A stretch of DNA of 64,000 bases, taken from assembly GCA_032358255.1 (NCBI GenBank), contig JAULBX010026607.1, positions 124,001 to 188,000 of the forward strand, in the 5' to 3' direction. Of this stretch, positions 12,188 through 23,252 are shown one piece after another (the stretch's first letter is position 1; each line of letters starts with the position of its first letter). The stretch comes from Heterotrichella gracilis (lineage: Eukaryota > Sar > Xanthophyceae > Tribonematales > Xanthonemataceae). The position numbers and the translations under genes were made by a program. A model generated the notes under the pieces. It saw only the letters and a list, made by a program, of their open reading frames with translations. It was not told the DNA's origin and ran no database searches.

Positions 12188-15100
12188 CTAAACCACGTTG
12201 TCTTCAAGATTCCTCTCTGTGTGGCCAAGTGGTGTACCACAGAGCATGACGTCCCCTGACCACGTGTGCTCCAAGCGCGGCGTGCTACCCCTGCGGTGCA
12301 AGAGGCTGGCTGCGCCACCCTTGATCTGACATGATATCACCCCACAGTCCTCGTGCACCTGCGCTGTGTGTGCTGAGTATCTGTGCTGGCTGACCACATG
12401 TGCCTCCTGCACACTGCCTTCCACCTGCTCATCATGTGGAGGCTCAGCGCCAGTGACCTTGGATTCTGCTGATGCGGCATGTTCACAATCTGCCAGCTGA
12501 CCACCAGCATGTGCGTCAAGAGGCTGCTCAGGAAGAAAAAAGTACTGATCGATCTGCAAAGCACACAACTTGGGCATGAAATATACATGAAGATGCATCG
12601 CGCATGCCATATGATATACACACTCATTGCCAATGTCTATTGCCACATTATATCACATGGAGTAGTATACACACTCATTGCTCGGAGCAGTGTGATGGGC
12701 TGCAGCATTTGCTGGGTAAGCGTGTAATTAGTGAGTAAATTCGCTTAGTTGCTGAATATTTAATTGGTTGCTTATGACTCGCCACGGCACTCATACTGAC
12801 CCAGTACTGAATTTGCAAACAGGTGCATATAGATTTTCAAGTTTCACATGCTGCTTTGTTGAACAAAATTATTGTAATTTTCTTAAGAATTGGTTTAGCT
12901 AACATTGACCTGGGCCCTCCCCACCACCTGGTTCCAACTCTGATGCTTACCAGCACTGGCTGGAAGAATCGCCTGTGTTGTACAGCTACAAACGCCAGGC
13001 CCCCTAGAATGGCCATCATCATCAGCATCCCGGCAAAAATCCCAAACGAAGTCCCATTGAAGTGTGGACCAAATGGGTAGGGTGCAGTCGAAACACGTGC
13101 GGGTGTCCCATTTTGAGCAATAATGGCTGCCAGGGATGTGTAGTTGGGTGGCTGAATGGTGGAAAACGCGTTGGTGGCGACAGAGGTGCTGAAACGGCGA
13201 GGGGGGCGGGATGCGCCTGCAGGAATGCATATATGGGGCATTCAAGGGGTGATTAATTGGCATGGGTGACTCAACCACCTAGGTTGCAGAAATTTCTTCC
13301 TGTATGTTTCACCAGCTATGTTTAATGATGTTCACAACAGCTACATATCTCGTAAATCCTTTTGCAGCAGCACAGTTTTCGTTCAATACTACACAGGGCC
13401 AGTATTTGATTATTGCATTGGGTACCTTGCAAGGTCATAGCCCAAACATAGCCTCCACCAGACATACATGTTGAATCCAATGTGCATCAGCTTACTTGAG
13501 TTCAGCGGCACAGCTGGGTTCTGCATCTTGGAGCCAAGTAGGAACACCGGGACAGATATTGCCCCTGGCGCCACATCAATACTGTCAGTGAAGGTGCCAG
13601 GAGATGGCGTGACATAGGGCGAGACTGCGCTGTTATCAGGATATACATCAGCTGCTGGTGGGAAGGGGAGGAAGTGGACCATACTAGAGCCTGCGTCGTT
13701 AACAAAGATGTCCTGCCCCTGCCTACTGCTGGCAGTATTCCCATGGAAGTTGCTGTTGATGATGTATACAGTTGCACTGCCGTCAACACCGACTGCTCCC
13801 CCATACATCGCCTGCACCATGTCAAGTCAGTTGGATAATATGAGGCCACTTGCCATTGTGATGCGGATGGCATGCATGATTGTACTTTATTTTGCAGCTG
13901 TAGTTTTTTTTCCTTTTGAAGCACACAACAACATCCATTGCTTGTAGTCCGTCACATATGATGTGATGCCTGCACATGGTACAGACTTCACAATAAATTA
14001 ATATGCCAAGCCTGTTCAAGTACACTGTTTCAAGCTAGCTTAATTGTGCTGCACACCTGGTTGTCGTGGAATTCTGTAAGGTTCAGCGTCACAGTGGCGC
14101 TGTCCACTTGCAGCGCCCCTCCAGATGAGGTGGATGCTGCGTTGTTGCCAAATGTACAGCCAATGAAGGTTGCCATGGTGCCTGCCCCTTGCACATGCAC
14201 TGCACCTCCATAGTATGCATCATTGCCTGTGAAGTACGTGTCCTGAAATGAAGCTCGGGCACCACCTGGAAAGGACACAAGTCCAATCATCTTCAGATTG
14301 ATCAAGCTGACCACTGCGCATTTGCAGTGATCACATATGTGCTCCATGATGGGCTTGACATCTCAAGAGCAAATAGCGCCCTGGTCTACAAGGCATTCAA
14401 TGCTTGCATAAGTATAATTTGATTGGGTGGGGAAGAAATGTTTTTTTTTTCAAATTGGAAGAATGCACATGAAGACCAACTCAGAGAATCCGATGTTAAT
14501 CCTGACATACCATCAATGCGCAGCACACTGCCTCCAGCACTGCTTGCCACAAAGCCCTGCAAGCGCAGGCTGCTCAAGAATAGCTGTCCACCTGTGCCGC
14601 TAAAGTACAAGAAGTTGTCGGTTACCCCGCCTGAGGCAATTGTGCAGATGGTGCCTGCGCCAGTGCAGTCGCCAACCAAGCTGAGGCGCCGGTTAACCTG
14701 CAGGAGAAAACACACATCAGCGCTTGATACAGAAGATGAACAGAAAAAGTGCCCCAGACAATATGAATGCAGACAACTTCATGCAAAAAGCATACATGGT
14801 AAGCAAAACCCAGAGATTATGCCAACAACCAGTTCTCACCTGTGGTAATGAATAGTACGCCCAATTGGATCCATTTGTCAGTGTGATCTGAGAGCCTATT
14901 ACCACAACGGCAGAGGTGCCTGACAGCGCATCCCACAGCTGTTGGTCAGAGTGCACCTTGAGGCGGGGGATGACCACGGCTGGTGGCGGGGGCATGCGGG
15001 GTGGCTGTTGGGGAGTGCTGCCCATGATGGGGGTTGATGACAGATAGGCATCGGGGATGGGGGCCCGTTGGTAAGGGGGCAGAGGAGGTAAGGAGGGAGG

Positions 15101-17906
15101 AAAAGCAGGAGAGGGAGGGGAGGACACAAACGGGAGTGCACAGTTGGTAGGGTAGATGCTGATGTTTGGTGGTGGGAACGGGTCAAAGAAAAGCTGTATA
15201 CTGTTCCCCGTGCGTCCAAAAACGTCACTGCCGTCAAGCTGTGCAGAGCTGCCTGTGAAGGTGCAACGAATGAAGAAGGCAACATTAGTGCCAACATCCA
15301 CTGCCACTGCCCCGCCATTGGTGGCACTATTTTGGCTGAAATTGCTGAACATGAACCAGGTTTGCATCGTTGTCATTACAGCACCCCCCAATCCATAGCC
15401 AGCAACATTCTGATTGAACTCAGAGTCAAAGATCTGCAGCCGACCACTCCCAATTGCTGCAATCGCGCCTCCATCTGTCCCAGTGTTGTAGGCAAACTCA
15501 CAGTTGACAATGTCCAGCAGCACATTGCCAACCACATATACTGCTGCACCGACACTGGTGGTGGAGCCAAACTGGAATCGAAGATTTTCTATCCTGACCC
15601 TGGTCGGGTGGATCAGATCAGTGTTGATGATGTGCAGGATGCGGCCCCGTTTCTTGGCATCCAGCGTGCATTTGCCTCCCCAGTCACTGCAGGTGCCCCG
15701 CAGTGTCACTGACGTGCTGATGGTTGGGACAAGAGAAGGCACCCTGGAGCTGTTGCCAGTAAGGACCATGTGGGCTGCAATGGCAATCACGCTGGCCTGC
15801 TGCGCCCATACAGCATTGAGCAAGGAGACTTCGTCTGTGACAGTGACGTCTGGCGGGGCTGCGGGGGGTGGGGGGGCTGGCGCTGGCGGTAGATTGAACT
15901 GGAACATGGTGCTGGGTGGGGGGAAAGAGCGGTAGGAGGATGTTTTGATATCTACTGGAGCTGCTGGCCAGTCTGGTTCAGATGGATGGCTGGTCATTCT
16001 TGTAGTGGAGTTGTTTGGGTACACATCCACCAAGCTGGGAAATGGGAAAATGTAGAAATGCGCCGCGGTTGCATTGACCAGATAGGCATCCTGGCCATAC
16101 ACGATGGCGACATTGGAAGAGAATATAGAGTGGGTGACATACACTGAGGCTGCCGGCTCAATGCCTATGGCTCCTCCATTGCGCCCACGGTTGGAAGTGA
16201 AAAGGGAGTCATCGGCAATCACCAAGCTTGGTGAGCCTCCGGCACTTATGGCGCCACCGTACAATGCAGCAGTGTTGCTCTGGAAAGTACAATTTTGTAG
16301 CCTTGCGTACGCCATCTGTTGCAGGGATATTGCTCCGCCTTTAATCGCTTTGTTTGAGGTGAAAGAGCAGCCTTGAACTTGGACCATTGCTCCATTGCTT
16401 GCAAAAATTGCGCCTCCTTCTGATAGGCTAGCATTGCCGTTGGTGAAGCGTATGTTCTCAATTGCCACTGCTGCTGCTTGACCGGCGATGCGCAGTATGC
16501 GGCCGCGGAACTTTGCATCCAGCGTGCAAAGACTCCCTAGAGTGGTACATGACCCCTGGGCCAGTGACCCTCCAAGTGTCAGGATAAGAATAGAGAATGC
16601 TCAAGTCGAAAAAGAAAATAGGATGAGCATATAAAAAAGCTGTCCCATGCCATGGCATCATGCTTGCCGGTTTACTGCGGCAGCACTCACAACGCTGCTA
16701 AGATGTGGCCCACATTCAAACAAGGTGATTTTGTGTCAATTTTGGCACTGCTAGGATGAGGTAGCACATGCAGCAAAATTAATATGCTAACAATCTACGT
16801 ACCCACAGATAGAGGAATCGCGAGACAGGGGGTAACAGTGTGCCCTCCACATCAGTAACACCTGCATGCCATGGCGATTGGTTAGGCATTGGGACAAGGA
16901 TAGATATTTACATGCACTTGCATTGCATCTGACAAAGATGATTAATTGCGGCAGGTGTGCCAACTTCATGTAATTGTAAAAAGCTTGCTTGGCGCCGCAT
17001 GAGCAAGGCTGACAGCTAATCTGAGTAATATATGAATAAATCTCCAAAGTTCATGAATTAAGTCCCATATGTCTCAATGCTATAAGCCGTCTCCACCACC
17101 GCTAAAGACGATTAGCTAATAAGATTATTACTCTTCAACAATCCCAGTATCTGTATTTTTTTCCGGGTGAAGCTTTGCTGATTCATAGTTTTTGTTTGGA
17201 AGCAACACCATGCTACAATATACACTGTTGATGATGCGGCATGGATGATGCATGATGTGTCATACGGCAGGAATGCAGAAACGCAAACACCAGCTTACCA
17301 TTCGGCCTGCATGGTCAAGGCATACCCTTAGAACCACAAATGCGGTGCTAAACTCATGTGTTGACCGATGCCCAATGATGGTCTACGGAAACCTGAGTGT
17401 CTACCGACTTGTTTAACCCACCTGTCAGCACAATGTGCGAACGCAGCTCTATGATAGGTTGTCCTTGCTGGATTGCGGCCACCAGTTGTGCCTCACTGTA
17501 TACTGGGAGCCCTGACCTCCTACGCAGAGTGGCAAGACTCGACCCAGGAGTGCGCCCAGGGCCCCACACAAGCGCTGGGGCAGAAGGAGGTGGCTGCATT
17601 GGAGCAGGAACAGGAGCACCTATGTGGGGAACACGGAGGAGGCAGCATTTTTGGCAGTGGTCTCTCTGCGCGTGTGGTGGCCCCGGGCGTGAAGCTAGCA
17701 ATGTGTGGTGGAATGGCAAACTGTCAAAGCAAAAGTATGCAACTTTTCATGAAGCTATGAACATATAGAAACCAGGTTCTCGTGCTTAGCATCAGTTTAC
17801 CTGTGGAGGGGCTGCACCAAGCCAACCAGCTTGGGTCTGCTAGGGTCACCAGGGTCACCAGGGTCAACACTTGCCAAGGACAAGGGCCAAACCCTTGACG
17901 AGCCAT
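12188..17906 (-). CDS. Large surface protein with three right-handed beta-helix (PMP-repeat) modules and a C-terminal membrane helix
   Basis: Predicted type I membrane or cell-surface protein of 1165 aa. Exons, 5' to 3' on the minus strand: 17906-17801, 17694-17422, 16861-16803, 16555-14840, 14697-14511, 14265-14057, 13811-13496, 13216-12951, 12553-12188. Residues 1-30 contain a hydrophobic stretch (VLTLVTLVTLA) fitting a signal peptide. Three modules each open with a segment like EAQLVAAIQQGQPIIEL followed by S-H-I-V-L-T-G, then a C-T-L-D-A-K block, then FxxN...GGAI repeats such as FTSNKAIKGGAI, FQSNTAALYGGAI and FTSNRGRNGGAI. These are the repeats of chlamydial polymorphic membrane proteins and fold as parallel beta-helices. 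Pro-rich linkers separate modules. A single membrane segment (FAGMLMMMAILGGLAFVAV) near residue 1020 precedes a polar tail of about 140 aa. The first exon and its acceptor are inferred from phase and the in-frame signal peptide; the rest is firm. Function unknown; cell-wall or adhesion roles are guesses. Confidence 0.8.
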
Positions 17907-19612
17907 TTCGGTCAGAGCAAAGGCTGAGTACTCCTGAAAATATGAAAGCTGATGGAGGTATAGAAGGAAAGGAGTTACAGCAACCACAGCTAGTTGTGTT
18001 CCACTGGCATGCCTGTTTCTTGGTTGTCAAGTTGATCCTTGGGCAGCTACCTCAAAGTTTCAGCCACATCGAGTAGCAACACAACGGTTGCTTAACAATT
18101 ATGACCGTCGTGTTGCCTACCAATTATGACCGCACTGTGTTTCGTGACACAGCATTGGTGCTAACTCCCACTTGGCATGGCAACATTCGGTTGCATCGCA
18201 TGCACCAACCACTGCTAACAAACAAGCGAGCCCCAATTTCCTTCCGTGCAGGATATCTTAGCAAGCAAATGGAAGTAAGTCGTTCTGCTCCTGTAGTCGG
18301 GGGAATGGCTGAGGGTTATATTAGTCTATTATCTTGAAATTGTTTATATTAGCATGCATATTTTTATGCATGCATCGTTCTTCGTTGCGTGCTGGTTTGG
18401 CAGCCTAGATTAGCCTCTTCAAAGCAGAAACTGAACGTCGAAACAAAGAAACCAGTTGTCGTACTGTCTGGCATGTCACCTTTGTCGGACTGGACCTGCG
18501 TTGTTGCTTCCGAGAGAGAGCCCATAATAACCCTGCCGCAACCGGCCTTTCGGTGACATCGTTTAAACGCGTTGCGCCTGATACCGTCCTTTTGATCGCA
18601 CCGCTGCTAGCCTCCGCTTTGTGTCCCTTTTGGTGACTCTCAGGACCAGCATACCTCACCGTCAACTCATCTCATCACGCCATCTGTGCTGACCCCGACT
18701 TGGACTGGCCACTGGTGGACACCAACACGCTGGTAAACCCGACAAGATTCCTGTTTTGCAGCTAACTTACGATCAACATCTGGTACGCACTTTTGTTCTC
18801 CCTCATGCTCACCACACTAGGCATCTACTGGTGCACAGGCATGCATGGGATACACATGGCTTGGTATGCCTCAGCACACATCTCACAGGCATACGTTACA
18901 CTAAGGGCACAGATAAGTATAGCATGGGAACACGTGCATGGGCACACATGGCACTGCATGGCCACAACTATTCAACCAGCGTTGGGCCACATTCGCCCAC
19001 ATGGGCATATGCACGGTCAGGGTATCTAGCTCAACCTTGATCGAGTTAAAGCGGGCTCGCTCGACTTTTAAGTGTTATTTTCAGCTTGGCAACGTTGTGG
19101 ATGTGATGGCTTAAGTAAAAGGACTGAGTGTGCCTCACTGCCTTGCCTAGTGTGGAGCTGTTTGGGGGGAGTGTCTGCTGCGTGTGTACCCCCAGGGCAG
19201 CACTGAGCTATGTGCCTGCCGTGTCGCAAGCGCACGTACAGACTTCTAGTTTCGGCTACTGTGTAAAGGCGATAACGCACCGCTGCCAAGCAACCCATCG
19301 GTGCTTAGCTTGTAGCCAGAGAGCAATAGCAGCACCCCCCCTAAACACTAGCACCCACACTAGGCAAAGCTGTGAAGTAAACCATCACGGCACTCTGTGA
19401 CGTCAAACTCAATTCTGATCCGCAACTAGTCGCACCTACTTCTTGCTTGCACCACCCATCATTCAGCGCATACCACTAACTAGCTTCCAAGCCCAACACC
19501 GTGCTCAAGCTTCCTTTCCAGTGTGGAACTCGCCCTTTACTGTGCAGACCCTCTATCCCAAGTACTCAACACCTGCCCGCCACTCCAGCCTAACCATCCA
19601 GCCCTCCCCACC
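17907..19612. other. Divergent intergenic region, about 1.7 kb
   Basis: Separates the 5' ends of the beta-helix protein (-) and the NAD-glycerol-3-phosphate dehydrogenase (+), so it should hold both promoters. CAATTATGACCG occurs twice near 18096 and 18120. Open frames here are short and resemble nothing known. Confidence 0.4.
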
Positions 19613-22116
19613 ATGGCGACCAACTTCAGCCAAGAGCATGCCAAGGTGGGCGTACTGGGCGGCGGCGCATGGGGAACGGCGCTGGCCATCCATGCCGCGC
19701 GTATGGGCCACCAGGTCAAGCTGTGGGCGCTGGAGCAGGAGGTGGTGGAGGGAGTGAATGGGCCCGACCACGAGAACAAGCTGTACCTGAAGGTGAGACC
19801 TGGTCATAAACCTGGCTCGGAGTAAGGGTTGTATTGCACCACCTGTCCAATTTGCACATATTACGTAGTGTTTTTTGACCACTCCAGTGTATTCCAGTAA
19901 AAACAACTTCCTACAAGAAAAGTGCGCACTTCAGTAGGCCGTACTAACACTGTGTGGCTGTTCATGAGCATCAGCGTGCGTGTGTTGCAGGGCTACAGGT
20001 GCCCAGACAACTTGACCGCCAGCACCGACATTGTGGAGGTTGCAAAGTTTGGCGAGGTGCTGCTGATGGTCATCCCCACCCCCTTTGTGGCCCGCACCAT
20101 GGAGCGCCTGGCCGACGTGGTCACCCCGCAGCAGATCCTGGTGTCCTGCACCAAGGGCATCATGAACGATACCCTGGAGACGCCGCATGACATACTCAAG
20201 GTGGGCACGGGCACAGGCATGGGCGGTGGGGAGCATGGCTTACATGGTAGCGTGTGACAGGCATGGTCTGCAGATCGTGCGGCTATCTGAGGTGCTCGAT
20301 CCTTGCAATAGCAATGACCATGGTTCTTTGAGAATAGATATAACTAAACAATTTGCTGCTGTTGCCACATAGACTGTTCCACATTTGCAGCATGCCCCAC
20401 ACCCCATCCAACCCTTCCCTCCCCTCTCCTCCAGCGCGTCCTCCCGCCAGCCATGCACCCCCGCCTGGCCTACCTCAGCGGGCCCTCCTTTGCAGCCGAG
20501 GTGGCGCAGGAGCAGCCCACCGCAGTCACCGTGGCGGCAGAGGATGAGCTGGTGGCCGCACGGGCCCAGGACCTGCTGTCAACCAACCGATTTAGGTGCT
20601 ACAGGTCAACGGATGTGATTGGTAAGTGGCGGGGCAGTGACGAGAAGGAGGTGTGGATGGCAGTTAAGTGGTGGAAGCTGGGAGGTGAATGTTGGGCGCA
20701 CGCACCCCAGTGTAATGCTATGGCCTCATACTTGATTATTTGTAGTGCTGGGCGGAACGTGGCGGAGGTAGCATGTGCATTTCCAGCAGTTTGCCCACAC
20801 CGTGCATGGCACTTGCCGGATCATATTGCCTGACAGATCCCGCCTCCTGTTCGCCCCCAGGTGTGGAGTTGGGCGGTGCACTGAAGAACGTGCTGGCCAT
20901 CGCTTGCGGAATCTCCGACGGCCTCAACTTTGGCAACAACGGCCGCGCCGCCCTCATCACTCGGGGCCTGTCTGAGATCACCAAGATGGCGGTGGCCAAG
21001 GGGGCGCACCCACTCACCATGGGAGGGCTGGCGGGCATGGGAGACCTGGTGCTCACATGCACAGGTGGGGAGGGGCAATACATGAATTAAAAACGTACTT
21101 CTATTTTTCACTAACAGAATTTACAGGAATTTTTAGACAGTCAAGAGGGAGCCAACCCCAAATTGTTGTTTTCAGCAAATTGTTGTTTTTAACAAATTAA
21201 ATATAATAGATATCTGTGGAGCATGTCGAAGGAATAGACATTGCCTCGTACAGTTGGGGAGGGCCCAGGGCACGTAACTGGTTGATATGCACCCCTGTGT
21301 GTGGCCACCTGCTTGGTTCGATCTGCCCGGCCACCACATGATGGGCCTGATGTATGGCTTGTGTGCAGGTGACCTGTCGCGCAACCGCACTGTGGGGCTG
21401 CGCATTGGGCGCGGCGAGAAGCTTGATGACATCATCGCATCCATGCATGGGGCGGTGGCAGAGGGTGTGCTGACAGCCAGGTGGGTGCCTTGAGCCATGT
21501 TGGCACAGGTGCTTGTTAATGTAGTATAAGGGTGATTGCTGAATGGGAGGTAGTAATGTGTCATCAGCGGATATGCCTTGCTTGTTGGTGTAGCTTGATC
21601 ACAGTCAAGCACACTTGATTATCTGCCAACGTGGTGTGCCCATCGCCTGCCACTGACCGCGCAGTATGCGCAGCCCTATGATCACCTCCTGTGTGCCTGG
21701 CCTGCAGGTCCGCTCACGAGCTGGCCAAGAAGCTGGGGGTGGACTGCCCGGTCATCGAGGGGATATACAGAGTCCTCCACAAGAACGAGGATGCCAAAAA
21801 GGTGGGTTGCTGCAGCGCCATGGCATCCACTCTCGGGTTGGCTTGTATAAGAACTCATGTGGCATATGGCATGGTAATGCTTACCCTTGTCCACATGCAT
21901 TGGGCCCCGTGGAAGTGGTGTGCACACATGTCCACATGCTGGTCTAGGCAATGCATGTTTTGGCCAGCAGGGGGTGTATTGTTCTGTCCCCACTTGCAAG
22001 TTGCCCTGCCCCCGCCACCCCCTCCTGCTACTGTGCAGGTTGTTGCCGAGACTATGAGCCGCGCGCTGAAGCCTGAGGTGGATGTGGCAGTCATGGCGGC
22101 AGCGGGGCAGCACTGA
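19613..22116 (+). CDS. NAD-dependent glycerol-3-phosphate dehydrogenase
   Basis: Reversibly converts dihydroxyacetone phosphate and NADH to sn-glycerol 3-phosphate, feeding glycerolipid and glycerol synthesis and the glycerophosphate shuttle. Exons: 19613-19792, 19991-20200, 20435-20621, 20861-21064, 21369-21480, 21708-21801, 22039-22116 (354 aa, the size of bacterial GpsA and its eukaryotic homologues). The Rossmann motif [13 protein letters not shown] lies at residues 13-25. Also visible are [17 protein letters not shown], the catalytic-Lys block [18 protein letters not shown], and [19 protein letters not shown], all diagnostic of the GpsA fold. The model starts without a clear transit peptide, so it may be cytosolic. 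The frame stays open upstream of ATG 19613 but without another ATG. No N-terminal phosphatase domain is present, unlike the bifunctional chlorophyte enzymes. Confidence 0.94.
21102..21158 (+). repeat. Short interspersed repeat, copy B (glycerol-3-phosphate dehydrogenase intron 4)
   Basis: Aligns to copy A at 3271-3332: an ATTTTT tract, a TTTACAxGA core, GACAGTCA, and the end GGGAGCCAACCC. An AAAAACGTA string also precedes both copies. Both lie in introns on the same strand as the gene. Confidence 0.55.
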
Positions 22117-23252
22117 AGGGGGGAGTTGAGCGCCCATGGCTTGGGGCTTTTGGGGCAGAGTGATGCGCAGTATTGGGTAGCGGGTATGCAGTGTAGCGTG
22201 CAGGCAGTTAGGCCGACCACGGTTTAGCGGGGGGCTGATGGGGGGGGCTGACCTGGAAATTGCGGCTTGGTAGGTACTACCGTAGTTGGCGGTTGTTTTC
22301 CTTTTCTCTACTTTTGGCAATGCATGCATGCGTGCATGCCAAGCCTGAAGGTCACACCCACATTTGTGGACACAAGGCTTGACTGCCAGACTCCCTGGCA
22401 CTATGTTGTGTTTAGGTAGGTTATAAACCAAAAGGATGATTACAACTGTTGCGCACTGCTACCAGCGGCTAGTAAGTTTCTGCTGGAGAGTTGAACTTTA
22501 GAGAGAATGTATTTAGACAGATTCAACACGCAAGAATGGGTGCGCATTCTGGAAAACTGTGCGTGCATCACCAAACTGGTGTCATCCTAGAAACAGAAAA
22601 CATTAAACGTTTTCCACACGTCACGTAGTGCACTAGTAGTGCACTAGTAGCGCACTAACGTGGGCACAACTAATGATATCATGCGTTTGATAATCGAGTA
22701 CACTGGAATTGATACCCCGCAACAATTGGAGTGGATTGCCATATGTGTGCATAAGTACAGTTGAAAAATGCCAAAAACCCACATGGTGTGCCACGCCGAT
22801 TCGGAGGAGAGTGTCACGAATAATTGCAAACTTTGAATGGAGCAACTATTACCGCAACCTATGTGTCAGGTGTGCAATCAACGGTGATGTGTCTACTGCA
22901 CTAACCAAGCCTGGCTTAACGGTTTCATACGTGCTCAACAGCGTGAAAGCTTTGCAGGTAGAGTGCGGGAGCCCAACAGTGGAACGTTGCGCAGTAGCTG
23001 TAAATTGCTTAAATCTGCACCTGTAAATTATTGCTGTACACAATGATGACTTGTCTTCATGGTTCAACCTGGTGTGGCACTACTAACGCTGCTGCATGCA
23101 GGTGGCTCTTTTACCAATGTACTGCAATGGCTGCACCATGTACTCAGCTCGGCAAGACTCAGTGTTACCAGTTACTCAGTGTTACGTCCATGCCAGGCCC
23201 TAGCAGCGCAAAATAGCATTTCCAGCATTAATCCATTGCCCACGGCAGCCGC
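22117..23252. other. Convergent intergenic region
   Basis: Between the stop codons of NAD-glycerol-3-phosphate dehydrogenase (+) and pyrroline-5-carboxylate reductase (-). It contains an alternating CATG palindrome cluster near 22320-22340 and a short repeat of TAGTGCACTAG at about 22626-22656, which could form a hairpin. No gene recognised. Confidence 0.4.

Noticed and set aside
17797-18030. Alternative N-terminal frame of the beta-helix protein (GLVQPLH frame)
   Set aside because: It joins in phase to the acceptor before 17720 but has no Met and no signal peptide, so the 17906 start was preferred.
22320-22340. Alternating GCATGC palindromes as a specific regulatory site
   Set aside because: Similar CATG/TGCA strings occur throughout introns and intergenic DNA in this window, so no specific function can be claimed.
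21682-22431. 249-codon minus-strand open frame over the end of NAD-glycerol-3-phosphate dehydrogenase
   Set aside because: Antisense to confirmed exons 6 and 7 and their introns; no recognisable protein sequence.
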